A stretch of DNA of 27,995 nt from Verrucomicrobia bacterium UBA7008 (GTDB taxonomy: Bacteria; Verrucomicrobiota; Kiritimatiellia; RFP12; UBA1067): assembly GCA_002449695.1 (NCBI GenBank), contig DJXI01000034.1, forward strand, positions 1 through 27,995, in the 5' to 3' direction. The position numbers and the translations under genes were made by a program. Every line of letters starts with the position of its first letter. Position 1 is the first letter of the stretch. This document shows, in pieces, positions 14,906 to 25,500 of the stretch. The notes under the pieces were generated by a model. The model had not been told where the DNA came from, ran no database searches, and worked only from the letters and a program-made list of their open reading frames with translations.

Positions 14906-14925
14906 CCCAAAAGAGCGGCCGCGCG

Positions 14926-16887
<1,962 letters not shown>

Positions 16888-16891
<4 letters not shown>

Positions 16892-17889
16892 AGCACCTCC
16901 CGCACCCGGCGGATGCGCGCCATGGTCCGCGTGAACATTTCCGGCGTCTGGCTCTGCGCGCCGTCGCACTTCGCGCGCGGCGGGTCGTTGTGGACCTCGA
17001 TGATGAGGCCGTCCGCGCCGATGGCCGTCGCCGCGACCGCCACCGAATCGACCATGTAGGCGTAGCCCGTCGCGTGCGAGGGATCGACGACGACCGGCAG
17101 GTGCGACAGGCGATGGAGCACCGTCACCACGCCGAGGTCGAGCGTGTTCCGCAGCGCCGTCTCGAACGTGCGGATGCCGCGCTCGCACAGGATCACGTTC
17201 GGGTTGCCCGACGCCATGATGTACTCGGCGCTCATCAGCAGCTCCTGCAGGGTCGCCGACATGCCGCGCTTGAGGAGGACGGGCTTCTTCGTGTACGCGC
17301 CGACCTCCTTGAGCAGGTTGAAGTTCTGCATGTTGCGCGCGCCGATCTGGATCACGTCCACGTCGTTGAAGAGCTCGATGTCCTTGAACTCCATCAGCTC
17401 GGTCACGATGGGCAGGCCCGTCTCCTTCTTCGCGAGCGTGAGGAGCCGCAGCCCTTCCGCGCCGAGGCCCTGGAACGCGTACGGCGACGTGCGCGGCTTG
17501 AACGCGCCGCCCCTGAGGAGCGTCGCGCCGGCGGCCTTGACCGCGCGCGCGACCTCGACGATCTGCGTCTCGCTCTCGACCGAGCACGGGCCCGCGATCA
17601 CCGCGAACCGGCCGCCGCCGACCGGCACGCCGCCGCAGTCGACCACGGAATCGGCGGGGTGGAACTTGCGGTTCGCCGCCTTGTACGGCTCCTGGATGCG
17701 CTGCACGTGCTCGACGACGTCCAGCGCCTCGATGAGGCCGGGGTCCAGGTGCGCGATGTCGCCGACGCAGCCGATGACCGTTTCCAGCTCGCCCTTCCAG
17801 ACGCGCGGTTCGATGTTCTTGGAGCGCAGCAGCTCCTTCAGGCTTTCGACCTGGGATTCGCTCGTTCCCTTCTTCAGCGTGATGATCAT
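16888..17889 (-). CDS. aroF: DAHP synthase, type I beta with N-terminal ferredoxin-like domain
   Basis: The 333-residue 3-deoxy-7-phosphoheptulonate synthase condenses PEP and erythrose 4-phosphate, the first step of the shikimate pathway. Residues 1-70 (MIITLKKGTSESQVESL onward) form the ferredoxin-like regulatory domain known from Thermotoga-type enzymes. The barrel follows with IAGPCSVES (Cys102), RGGAFKPRTSPYAFQG, LLKRGM, ILCERGIRTFE, VVVDPSHATG and IEVHNDP. ATG at 17889 has AGGAAG upstream. It is the first structural gene after the leader peptide and terminator, so its transcription should depend on readthrough. In related enzymes the N-terminal domain mediates tyrosine or phenylalanine inhibition. 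Confidence 0.95.
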
Positions 17890-17909
17890 TTTTTCGTTTT
17901 CTTCCTATC

Positions 17910-17939
17910 AAAAAACCCCACTCGGTCCGAGCGGGGTTT
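17910..17939 (-). terminator. Attenuator: intrinsic terminator before aroF
   Basis: The minus strand forms AAACCCCGCTCG, loop GAC, then CGAGTGGGGTTT: twelve pairs with one G-T wobble, followed by a run of T (six in total, 17915-17910). It stands between a promoter and the first structural gene, 20 nt before the aroF ATG. That position makes it a conditional terminator rather than an end-of-operon one. It has the strongest stem plus T-run I found in the window. Confidence 0.92.
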
Positions 17940-17985
17940 GATTGATCTGGGTCCTGCCTTTGATGCAATGCCACTCAAACCCCGC
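17931..17985 (-). promoter_or_regulatory. Antiterminator pairing of the attenuator
   Basis: GCGGGGTTTGA (17985-17975), which covers the leader peptide stop codon, is perfectly complementary over 11 nt to TCAAACCCCGC (17941-17931), the 5' arm of the terminator. The two pairings are mutually exclusive. A ribosome stalled on the Phe/Tyr codons would leave the first segment free to capture the arm and allow readthrough. A ribosome reaching the stop codon would cover it, letting the terminator form. This uses three segments, and I saw no clear additional anti-antiterminator. Confidence 0.8.
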
Positions 17986-18037
17986 GCACACGGTACGCAA
18001 AGTAGAAGCCCGCCCAAAAGTAGAACTGGTTATTCAT
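17975..18037 (-). CDS. Aromatic amino acid operon leader peptide
   Basis: The 20-residue peptide MNNQFYFWAGFYFAYRVRGV is encoded between the promoter and the attenuator. Codons 5-15 contain four Phe, three Tyr and one Trp. Such clustering matches the end products of the downstream aroF-pheA-tyrA genes, as in the classical phe and trp leaders of enterobacteria. The ATG at 18037 is 11 nt from the -10 hexamer with no Shine-Dalgarno sequence, so the leader is probably translated from a nearly leaderless 5' end. The TGA stop (17975-17977) lies inside the segment that pairs with the terminator arm. The peptide itself is presumably without function after synthesis. Confidence 0.85.
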   Translation of the reverse strand: MNNQFYFWAGFYFAYRVRGV

Positions 18038-18048
18038 CTGTGGCGCAA

Positions 18049-18057
18049 AGTATATCA
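18049..18057 (-). promoter_or_regulatory. Extended -10 promoter of the aromatic operon
   Basis: The minus strand reads TGATATACT within GGATGTGATATACTTTGCG, with the hexamer at 18054-18049. It lies 11 nt before the leader peptide ATG. Transcription is expected to begin near 18042. Confidence 0.75.
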
Positions 18058-18062
18058 CATCC

Positions 18063-18102
18063 GCCGTCCGCCGCGCAAGACGGCAAAATGAAATTTTTTG
18101 CC
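18063..18102 (-). terminator. Paired hairpins after the small secreted protein, possible terminator
   Basis: Two stems lie at the end of the gene at 18102. GGCAAAA/TTTTGCC (18082-18088 with 18096-18102) overlaps the last base of the stop codon. GCCGTC/GACGGC (18063-18068 with 18079-18084) follows on the minus strand. The first has a run of six A in its minus-strand arm and loop, but neither is followed by a T-run. Termination is plausible by position only, directly before the aromatic operon promoter. Confidence 0.35.
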
Positions 18103-18827
18103 TACTTGCGGCCGACCTTGAAGAACGCGCCGCCGTCCTTCGCCGGCGCGACGAGAATCACCTCGTTCTCGGCCGACACCTTGCCGGGCGCCGCCTCGCC
18201 GACCGCCTCCGTCACCGCGTCGGGCGTCGCGCCCTCCGTGAGGCCGTACGACAGGAACGGCACCGTCCCCTTCACCGAGACGTACACGTTGCCGTCCACG
18301 ATCCGGATGCCCGTGATCTGCGGCTGCGGCACCTCCACGCCGGCGGCCAGCTCCGACGTCGCGCCCGCGCCCGCCACGACCGAGCCGAGCGAGCCCGACC
18401 CGACGGACGCCGCCGCGACAAGGCCCGTCGTGTTGACGGCCTTCGCCGACGCGCCCGCGACCGTGGCCGTGCCGTCGGCGGCGAAGCGCCGCGTGTCGAG
18501 GAGATAGACCGCCCACGAGCCGCCCGCGTACCGCGACGCGACCGAGTCGGCCGACACCTGGAACGTCACCGTCGGGCAGCGGCCGCCCTTCGCGACCGGC
18601 GCCCGAAGGACGACCGCGCCGCCCTCCGCCGTGCCGTCGGCCCTGATCGCGAAGTTCGCGAAATCCGGCGACCAGCACAGCGCGTAGCACTCGCCGTCGA
18701 GGACGGTCGTGCCGTCCGCGTACCGGTCGGGGCCCTTCGTCGAGAAGGTGACGAGCGCGTCGTTCTGCGCGGCGGACGCCGCGAGGGAGAGCGCGAGGGC
18801 GCAGGCTGCTGTCAGAAGCTTGTTCAT
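18102..18827 (-). CDS. Small secreted protein of unknown function
   Basis: I do not recognise this 241-residue protein. A clear signal peptide (MNKLLTAACALALSLAASAAQ) leads into a region rich in Ala, Gly, Val and Thr with alternating hydrophobic residues, suggesting beta structure. It includes SWAVYLLDTRRFAADGTATVAG and a C-terminal part reading ITGIRIVDGNVYVSVKG. It ends GAFFKVGRK, so it has no PEP-CTERM tail, unlike its upstream neighbour. ATG at 18827 follows AAAGGAAC at an 8-nt spacing. It is the last of four co-oriented genes for exported or membrane proteins. A surface or periplasmic role is inferred from the signal peptide and neighbours only. Confidence 0.8.
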   Translation of the reverse strand: MNKLLTAACALALSLAASAAQNDALVTFSTKGPDRYADGTTVLDGECYALCWSPDFANFAIRADGTAEGGAVVLRAPVAKGGRCPTVTFQVSADSVASRYAGGSWAVYLLDTRRFAADGTATVAGASAKAVNTTGLVAAASVGSGSLGSVVAGAGATSELAAGVEVPQPQITGIRIVDGNVYVSVKGTVPFLSYGLTEGATPDAVTEAVGEAAPGKVSAENEVILVAPAKDGGAFFKVGRK

Positions 18828-18862
18828 GTCAATGTTCCTTTCGTTCGTTTTGAGATTTTTAA

Positions 18863-18894
18863 CGCAGAGGCGCAGAGGCGCAGAGGACGCAGAG
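18863..18894. repeat. Short tandem repeat CGCAGAGG
   Basis: Three perfect 8-nt copies of CGCAGAGG (18863-18886) are followed, after one A, by a partial copy CGCAGAG (18888-18894). The tract fills the spacer just beyond the PEP-CTERM gene stop at 18898. Similar CGCAGAG-type tracts recur between genes in many bacteria; their role is unknown. Confidence 0.75.
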
Positions 18895-18897
18895 CCT

Positions 18898-19461
18898 TTA
18901 CGCCCTCCTCTTGCGACGGAGGGCGAGACCGGCCATGCCGAGCAGCAGCAGAAGCCCGCTCGTCGGCTCGGGGACGACGTTGGTCAGCGTATAGACACTG
19001 CCTGTCCCGGCGTCCTGGCCGCTGCCGCGCGTCGTAAGGGCACTCTCCCACGAGCTGCGCGAGACGTTCGCGAAACCGACCAGCGTGCCGTTACCGTCCC
19101 ACAGCTCGAACAGGAGACTGGTGACGGTGTCCTGAATATCGCCGAACGGCTGCGCCCCACCCATCGTCGACGTGGCAATGCCAGGCGCATTCTCCGTACC
19201 GGCCCAGAACTGGTATTCCTCGGTTGCCGCGCTCGCACCAGTTGCGCTCTCGACCGTGTAGAGCTTATAGTAGTCGCTCTCGCTTCCTGCTCCAGGCGCA
19301 TTACCCGCACCGTCGCGCACCGTCGCATACTGGAAGTATGCGTCGGCGCCGGAGAGGCCCCTGAACGCCGCGTTCTGGACCTGCCAGTAAAGAAGTTCCG
19401 CAGACGCACTCATTGTCGCGAACGCCAGAGCCATCGAAGATACTGTCTTGAGAATATTCAT
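18898..19461 (-). CDS. PEP-CTERM sorting domain protein
   Basis: This is a 187-residue exported protein. The signal peptide is MNILKTVSSMALAFATMSASA. A middle region of unknown function includes LLYWQVQNAAF, YYKLYTVE and TSLLFELWDGNGTLVGFANVSR. It ends in a PEP-CTERM signal: VPEPTSG (Pro164-Glu165-Pro166), the hydrophobic helix LLLLLGMAGLAL and the basic tail RRKRRA. In this family the tail is recognised by an exosortase (EpsH/XrtA-like), which removes it and fixes the protein at the surface or in exopolysaccharide. No exosortase gene is in the window. The frame is open to 19548, but ATG at 19461 has AAAGGA 8 nt upstream, the same spacing as the next gene. A 43-nt gap to the giant gene suggests co-transcription. 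Confidence 0.88.
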   Translation of the reverse strand: MNILKTVSSMALAFATMSASAELLYWQVQNAAFRGLSGADAYFQYATVRDGAGNAPGAGSESDYYKLYTVESATGASAATEEYQFWAGTENAPGIATSTMGGAQPFGDIQDTVTSLLFELWDGNGTLVGFANVSRSSWESALTTRGSGQDAGTGSVYTLTNVVPEPTSGLLLLLGMAGLALRRKRRA

Positions 19462-19504
19462 TGTCATGTTCCTTTTTAAGAGTTTTTCCCGTGTTCCTTC
19501 TGCC

Positions 19505-22500
19505 TCAGTTCGTGCCGCCGGATGTCCATTCGACATCCTTTTCGGCACTCTTGTTCAGGAACCAGAAGCCCGTGCCGGCGGGTATCGTCACATTCTCGGT
19601 GCGCGTTGTGTAATGGTATGTCTTGTCGCCGATCTTGAACGCAACAGATGTCGGTCCGCCCCAATTCCCATTTTCATACGTGATCGGTATCTTGACCCCG
19701 GCGCCGGTCGTGGGCAGCATGATCGTGTCCTTGGCATACGTGTCGCTCTTGAACGCCGAGCTGTTCAGGTTGAGCGCCGTGGTCGACGGAGCGGCCAGAA
19801 GCGACCAGGTCGGATTCTTCTCCGTTCCGCTCGCGAGCGTCGTTGTCGCGGTAGCCGTACCGTCTGCGCGGCCGACGAGGTAGATCGGCTTGGTCGGCGT
19901 CTTACGCGTCAAGAACAGGCCCTGGCCGCGCTGCAATTCGAAGGTGGACGCCTCGGGCGTATCGCCGGTGTTCGACTCCTCGCCTTCCTTGACGGTCGAA
20001 TCCTTTGTCCAGACAAGCGCATCGCCCTCGCCTTTCGCAAGCGTCCACGAATAGTACTTGCCGTTGGTTGCATTGTAGGCGGTAATCGTGTCGCCCTCCT
20101 CGCGGTTGCCGAGATAGACGAGCGAATCGACCGTGATCTTCTCGCCCAGCGCGAACCACGGCACGCCGATGATCGTCGTCTTGTTCGTCTGGCTGTCCGC
20201 GACATGGAGAATGCCGACCGTGCTGCCGACGGGGATGTCGGTCGCGCCGTCGACGAACTTGAACTTGTACGTCTGCGTTGCGCCGCTGGCGGGCAGTTCA
20301 GATTCACTCTCCACAACATGCATTGCGGTGACAGCCTTCCACTCGCCGTTGCCGACTTGCTTCTGGAAGGTATAACCAGAGTCGACAGCCTTCGACAACT
20401 CGACCGTACCATCCGCGGCAGCAATCACCTCGAGTTTCCTGTCTACCATATACGGATACTCCACCTTGGTCTCCGCGTCGGTGTTGTCGACGACCTCATA
20501 GCCAGTCGCTAGCAGTCCAGCAACGGGCCGTTTGCTGAAGATACCGCCGGAAATCACGATGGCTCCAGCGTTATTTTGAGTTATCGCTCCCATGAAGCTA
20601 CCACCTGTTACCTTCAGGATTCCTGCACCACCATCGTTCGAACCGAAGTTGGCATACAAGACGCCTTCGTTGGCGGTGTTGGCATTGTACGTGCCGTCCT
20701 TGATGGTCGCCGTGGACTGGTTCTGTGCAAAGACAGCATAGCGCGTCGACCTGCCTGTCACCGTGCAACCCTCGAACACGACACCCGTCGCGGGACCGGC
20801 GCCAGGAGTGTAGTTGTCGTCAGGGTCGCCGCCGACTGCTATGCCCGTTGTCGAGGTGACATCCGTAACCTTCACGCCCGTGCAGCTATCAATCGTGAGA
20901 CCGTACCTGCACCATTCACCGGACACGTTCAAATCGGTAACGCCGGGAACAATCGTGCCGTTCTTCACTTCGCCGTTGCTGCAGCGGAAGACCAGAGACA
21001 TGTTGTAGGTTATGGTCAGGGTCTTGCCGTTCAGGTCGAGCGTCGCATTCGCCGTGTTGAAGACCAGCGGGTTCGCATGGGTGTAGGCCGTCCCCGTCTC
21101 GCAGTCCTTCAGCAACTGCACCGTATCGCCGACCTGCGCGGCGGTAATCATCTCCGCAAGCGTTCCCTTCGGCGTGACGACCACGCCACCGCGCACAATC
21201 TGCGCCTCATAGGCGCTGACGACGGTGTAGGGATATGCATCCTTAGTCGCATCGTCAGTGTTGGCGACGACCTCATAGCCAGGCGCGATATATGCCGCTC
21301 CCGGCGAGGTCTTAAACACACCGCCGGAGATGACGATCTTTGCCGTGGCACCGTCCGTCTTGAACTCTGGGACGTCAAACTTACCGCCCCTAATCAAGAT
21401 TTCCGCAGTAATCGAACCGTCGTTGACGCCAGCGCGAATCTTGCCAGCAAACGTTCCGTCGTTGATCGTGAACTTGCCGCCGGTGGTAAGGAGGTAAATC
21501 GCGTAGCCGTTCTCAGATGTATACTCGCCGCCATTCACTGTTACATCTGCCTTGCTCGCAAGCGAAAGGGCCGTATTATGCCAATCCTTGTTGGCATTGA
21601 CATTGACTCCAGTATTGTGGATTGTAACAGCCGCAAGCGTGGAGGAGCCGCCGTCGATGCACAACCCCTCGCTGCCATTCGCGTTGATGGTCACGTTTTC
21701 TATCGTGGACTGCGCGTTCTGGATGCCGAAGGTGTAATTGCCTCCAGTGCCGCTGATTGTGACGCCGCTGATCGCGATGGCAGGATCACCTGGGGCCGCT
21801 TCAATCCAGATCGGGAAGTCGTTGTAGCCGTGGGGGGTCAGGGTGGACTTATCGAATGTGATGGACTTGCCATTGCCATCGATGCCCACGGCCTTGTCCG
21901 CATAGGCATGCTCGCTCATGGCAACATCCTTCAGCAGCTGCACCGTGTCGCCAGCCTGCGCCGCGCCAATCGCCTCGGCAAGCGTCTCGAACTTCGTGCC
22001 GGTTTCAACGATCTGCGCGACGTAGGACTTGGGCACGAGCTTATACTCACCCTCGGCTTCCGTCGCAACCCACTTGTAGCCGTCGGGGATCGCGGAGCTC
22101 TGCGTGTAGCCCTGCGTCGCCTTGACGGTCACGGCATCCATGTTGCCGTTCACGTCGGTGACGGCGATCTGCTTCGTGCCGCTGAGCGTTCCGCCGTTGA
22201 GCGTGGCTGTCGTCGGAAGCAGCGTGCCGTGCTGTGCGACGGCAATCGCCGCGCCCTTCGTCGTGCTGCCGCTGCCGTTGGGCTTGTAGCTGTACTCCTG
22301 GGAGGTCGCGGAAATCGTGCCGCCGTTGACCGTCAGATTGCCGGCGCGGACCTCGATGCCGGAATCGCCGCTGACAGTCGCACCGTTGTTGACCGTTACG
22401 TTGGCGTTGCCGTTAAGCGCAATGCCGACATTCACGTCTGTGCCGGTTCCGTTGGGTGCAATGACCGTGCCGTTGACTACGATGTTGATCTCATTCTCGG

Positions 22501-25500
22501 CGTTCGTCAGATTGCCAAGCACGAACAGCGTGCCGTTGACCGTGCCGTTCACCGTCACATCGATGATGTTCTTCTGGGCGTCGTTCGAGCCGAACACGTT
22601 CAGGCCGTACGAACGGCTCGTGCTGTCGAGCGTCACGTCCTCGCCAATGGTCAGCGTGCGCTTCTTTGCGAGGTCGCCTGTGCCGCGCACTTCAATCGGA
22701 GCGAGACCAGAGCCCGTGGTCGAGATCGTGCCCGTGCCCGTGATGTTCAGACTGCCGCCCGCAAGCGCGATGTTGCTTGCACTCGTGATGTTCTTCCCGT
22801 TCAGGTCGAGCGTGATCGCCTTGTCCTCGCTCGTCGTCGCGTAGCGGTTGTTGCTACCCGCGTAGGCAGGCTCCGCGCCCGCGTTCACGAACAGCCGCTC
22901 CGTCAGCGAGACATCCTTGAGCAGCTGGATGGTGTCGCCGGAGGTGGCGGCGGCAATCATCGCCGCGAGTGTACCCTTCTGCTGGACAACTCCTTCGCGC
23001 ACGATCTGCGCTTCGTAGAGGCTTACGACGGTGTAGGGATAGTCGTCCTTGGTAGCAGTGTCAGGGTTGTCAACAACCGAATATCCCTCGGCAACCCCCT
23101 TCGTAGGCTCCACGCTGAATATGCCGCCAGTGATGGAATACGTGCCGGAGCCTAGTCCAAGCAAGCCAGAAATCTTTCCACCAGTAATATCGACACTGTC
23201 TGAGTTCCCAGAACTGCTATAAATGGCGCAACCACTTCCGTTTGGATCGTCATCAGCAATAATCGAAGCGCTACCGCTGATCGTCACGGCGCCACCGGGA
23301 TTAAAATTCATAATCGCATTGTTGAGCGACGAAATCTCACCGCCAGAGATATTCAACGTACCGGTATGGTTTTCAATGGCACCCCTGTAGTCCGCACGAA
23401 TCGTGCCGCCGCTGATGTTTATTACACCAGTGGTCGGAGGATCTGAAGTCTGCCCCCAATAGTTGCCGTTATAAATGGCAGCTTCACCGAGACCTTCATA
23501 CCCTGTCATCGGCTTGCACAACATGCTACCGCCTGTGATTGTCACTGTTCCATTTGCGGCATTGAGCACAGCATGGGCAACACTTTCTATATTTCCATCG
23601 CTGATGGTCACCTCTCCATCAGAGTAATTGAGGATGGCGAATCCAACTGCATTGATGTCGCCACCGGAAATGGTGATCGGACCCGTTGATTGATTGTTCA
23701 CGGCATAGTAGAGTGCGGACAACTTGCCGCCAGAAATCTCTACTGCACCTGTTCCAGCATTATATATGCCATGATTTCCGTTTGCGGAAACAGTGCCCCC
23801 TGCGACAGTAACCTTGCCGGCGACGTCATTGCGGATTGCCTGATTGGCAGAGGCAGAGATTAACGCTTCGCCAGAGATTATCACATTGCCAGTCGATATG
23901 TTTTCAATTGCACCATTGCCACTGGTCGCAGAGACCGAACCACCGCCAACTGCAATGTCACCAGTGCCATAGTTCATGATTGTCCAGTTTGGCGCACTGA
24001 CAGCACCGTCCGTGATGGTTACGTCGGCATCACCATGCGCACAGATGGCAAATTTTCCTGCGGTATTCTTGACAGCACCACCAGCTACAGCAATGGAACA
24101 TCCAGCTGCATTAGCATTGCGAATTGCCGGACGCGCGGCACAATCACTTACAATCATACCGGCATTGACAATTATTGCACCTGCATTTTGCACAAACACA
24201 ACGCCGTACGATGTATTGTCGCTTGTGCTGACAACCTTGCCCTCTCCCGACTCAGAGGTGTCGTCTATCGTCAACTGAGCACCATTAACAAGCAAAGTTG
24301 TAACCGCGCCACAGGAAACCGTCTTTCCATTGAGGTCGAGCGTAATCTTCTTATTCTGCGCACGAACATAGACATCAAGGGATACATCCGCCAGCATCTT
24401 CACCGTCTCGTCGTCATTCGCGGCGGCGATGGCCTCGGCGAGAGTCTCGTACTTGTTCGCGCCGATCTGGGCGACAGCCCTGACGAGCGTTGTTACATTG
24501 TTTTCAGTCTTGAAATCCCAGCCTTCTGGAGCGACCAAGCCACTTGGTGACACAAGAACCACAATGACATCGTCTGCATCTGCGGCAGCAACAACCGAAT
24601 TGAGCGTGTCATAATATACATAGCTAACCTTTCCATCGGTGGACGATGAGATTGCGACTGGCGAACCGTAACCAGAAGTACTTGTCGCTACCGTCGCACT
24701 GCCGATAAGGGTAGTCAACGTGTCATTTCCCGCAGTGGCTGTTACATTCTCGATTGTACAATCAAGAATAGACGATGGCTGCCCTTTATAGCGGGCGCCG
24801 GCTATTATTCCGTTATATCCATCATCGTCATCATCAGCTCGAACAACCACATCGGAAACTGTACAGTCAGATATTGTACTGCCATAGTGAAGCATACCGG
24901 TGACACCACCTACCGTGTCATCATTAGAAAGAACCGATATGTCCGCAACCGTACAGCCGTCAATTATGCAGCCTTCTGGGAGAAAGCCTTTCAAACCACC
25001 AACCCAACCATTTGTGCCAGACCCATTGATCTCGCTGCTAGCAGCCTTACGGACGAACGATGTCGCCGCACCATCGCCACACACGGCGCAATCCTCAATG
25101 CGGGCATATCCATGCCCCACAAGCCCACCAACATATTGATAGCCAAGAACCTTGATATTTCCGCTAACCGTAACACCCGAGATCGAACCCGTGTCTCCAT
25201 TGCCAACAAGTGCGCCAACATACCCAGACCCCGTAACGTTTGCGTTATGTATCTCCAGATCTTTTATCGTAGCATCGCTCATCGTGCCAATAAGCCCTAC
25301 ATTCTGAACGACATTCGGATAGGTGTATGGGATGTACAGATTGGAAATGGTCTTGCTGTTGCCGTCGAATGTCCCACGAAAGGGCTCGGATTGCGTTCCC
25401 ACCGGCTCCCACGCGACGCCCGCGAGGTCAACGTCAGCAAGAAGCGTGACGACCGAACCCGCCGCCTTGCCCGCCTCAAGGGCCTTGTGGAGATCCCAGA

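Larger units (their letters stand above)
14566..14915. repeat. Repeat-rich non-coding island, MITE-like
   Basis: This fills the only gene-free gap above 300 nt (14530-14925). Both edges carry the same 14-nt sequence CCCACCCAAAAGAG (14566-14579 and 14902-14915). Just inside are inverted copies of GAGGTTCCCCA (14583-14593 and, reversed, 14892-14902), each next to a T/A run. Within lie three copies of a palindrome-containing repeat, plus an imperfect inverted pair related to TAGCACGGAAAC (about 14779 and 14866-14884). No convincing coding sequence is present. Flanking direct repeats plus inverted ends resemble a miniature transposable element, although the two ends are not perfectly symmetrical. 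Confidence 0.5.

Noticed and set aside
16892..17974. Long N-terminal extension of pheA
   Set aside because: The added residues are a frame-shifted reading of the DAHP synthase gene. The chorismate mutase domain begins at the ATG at 16891.
17910..18037. T-box or riboswitch explanation for the aroF leader
   Set aside because: The leader is too short for a T-box, and no T-box sequence or specifier-loop architecture was seen. The aromatic-rich ORF and stop-codon-spanning antiterminator explain the region better.
18863..18894. Functional regulatory site in the CGCAGAGG tandem tract
   Set aside because: It lies beyond a stop codon with no promoter nearby. Simple tandem tracts of this type are common, so nothing beyond a repeat can be supported.
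20576..23155. 859-codon open frame on the plus strand inside the giant gene
   Set aside because: It is antisense to a long, well-supported repetitive protein with signal peptide and ribosome site. The plus frame has no recognisable domain and arises from the codon periodicity of the repeats.
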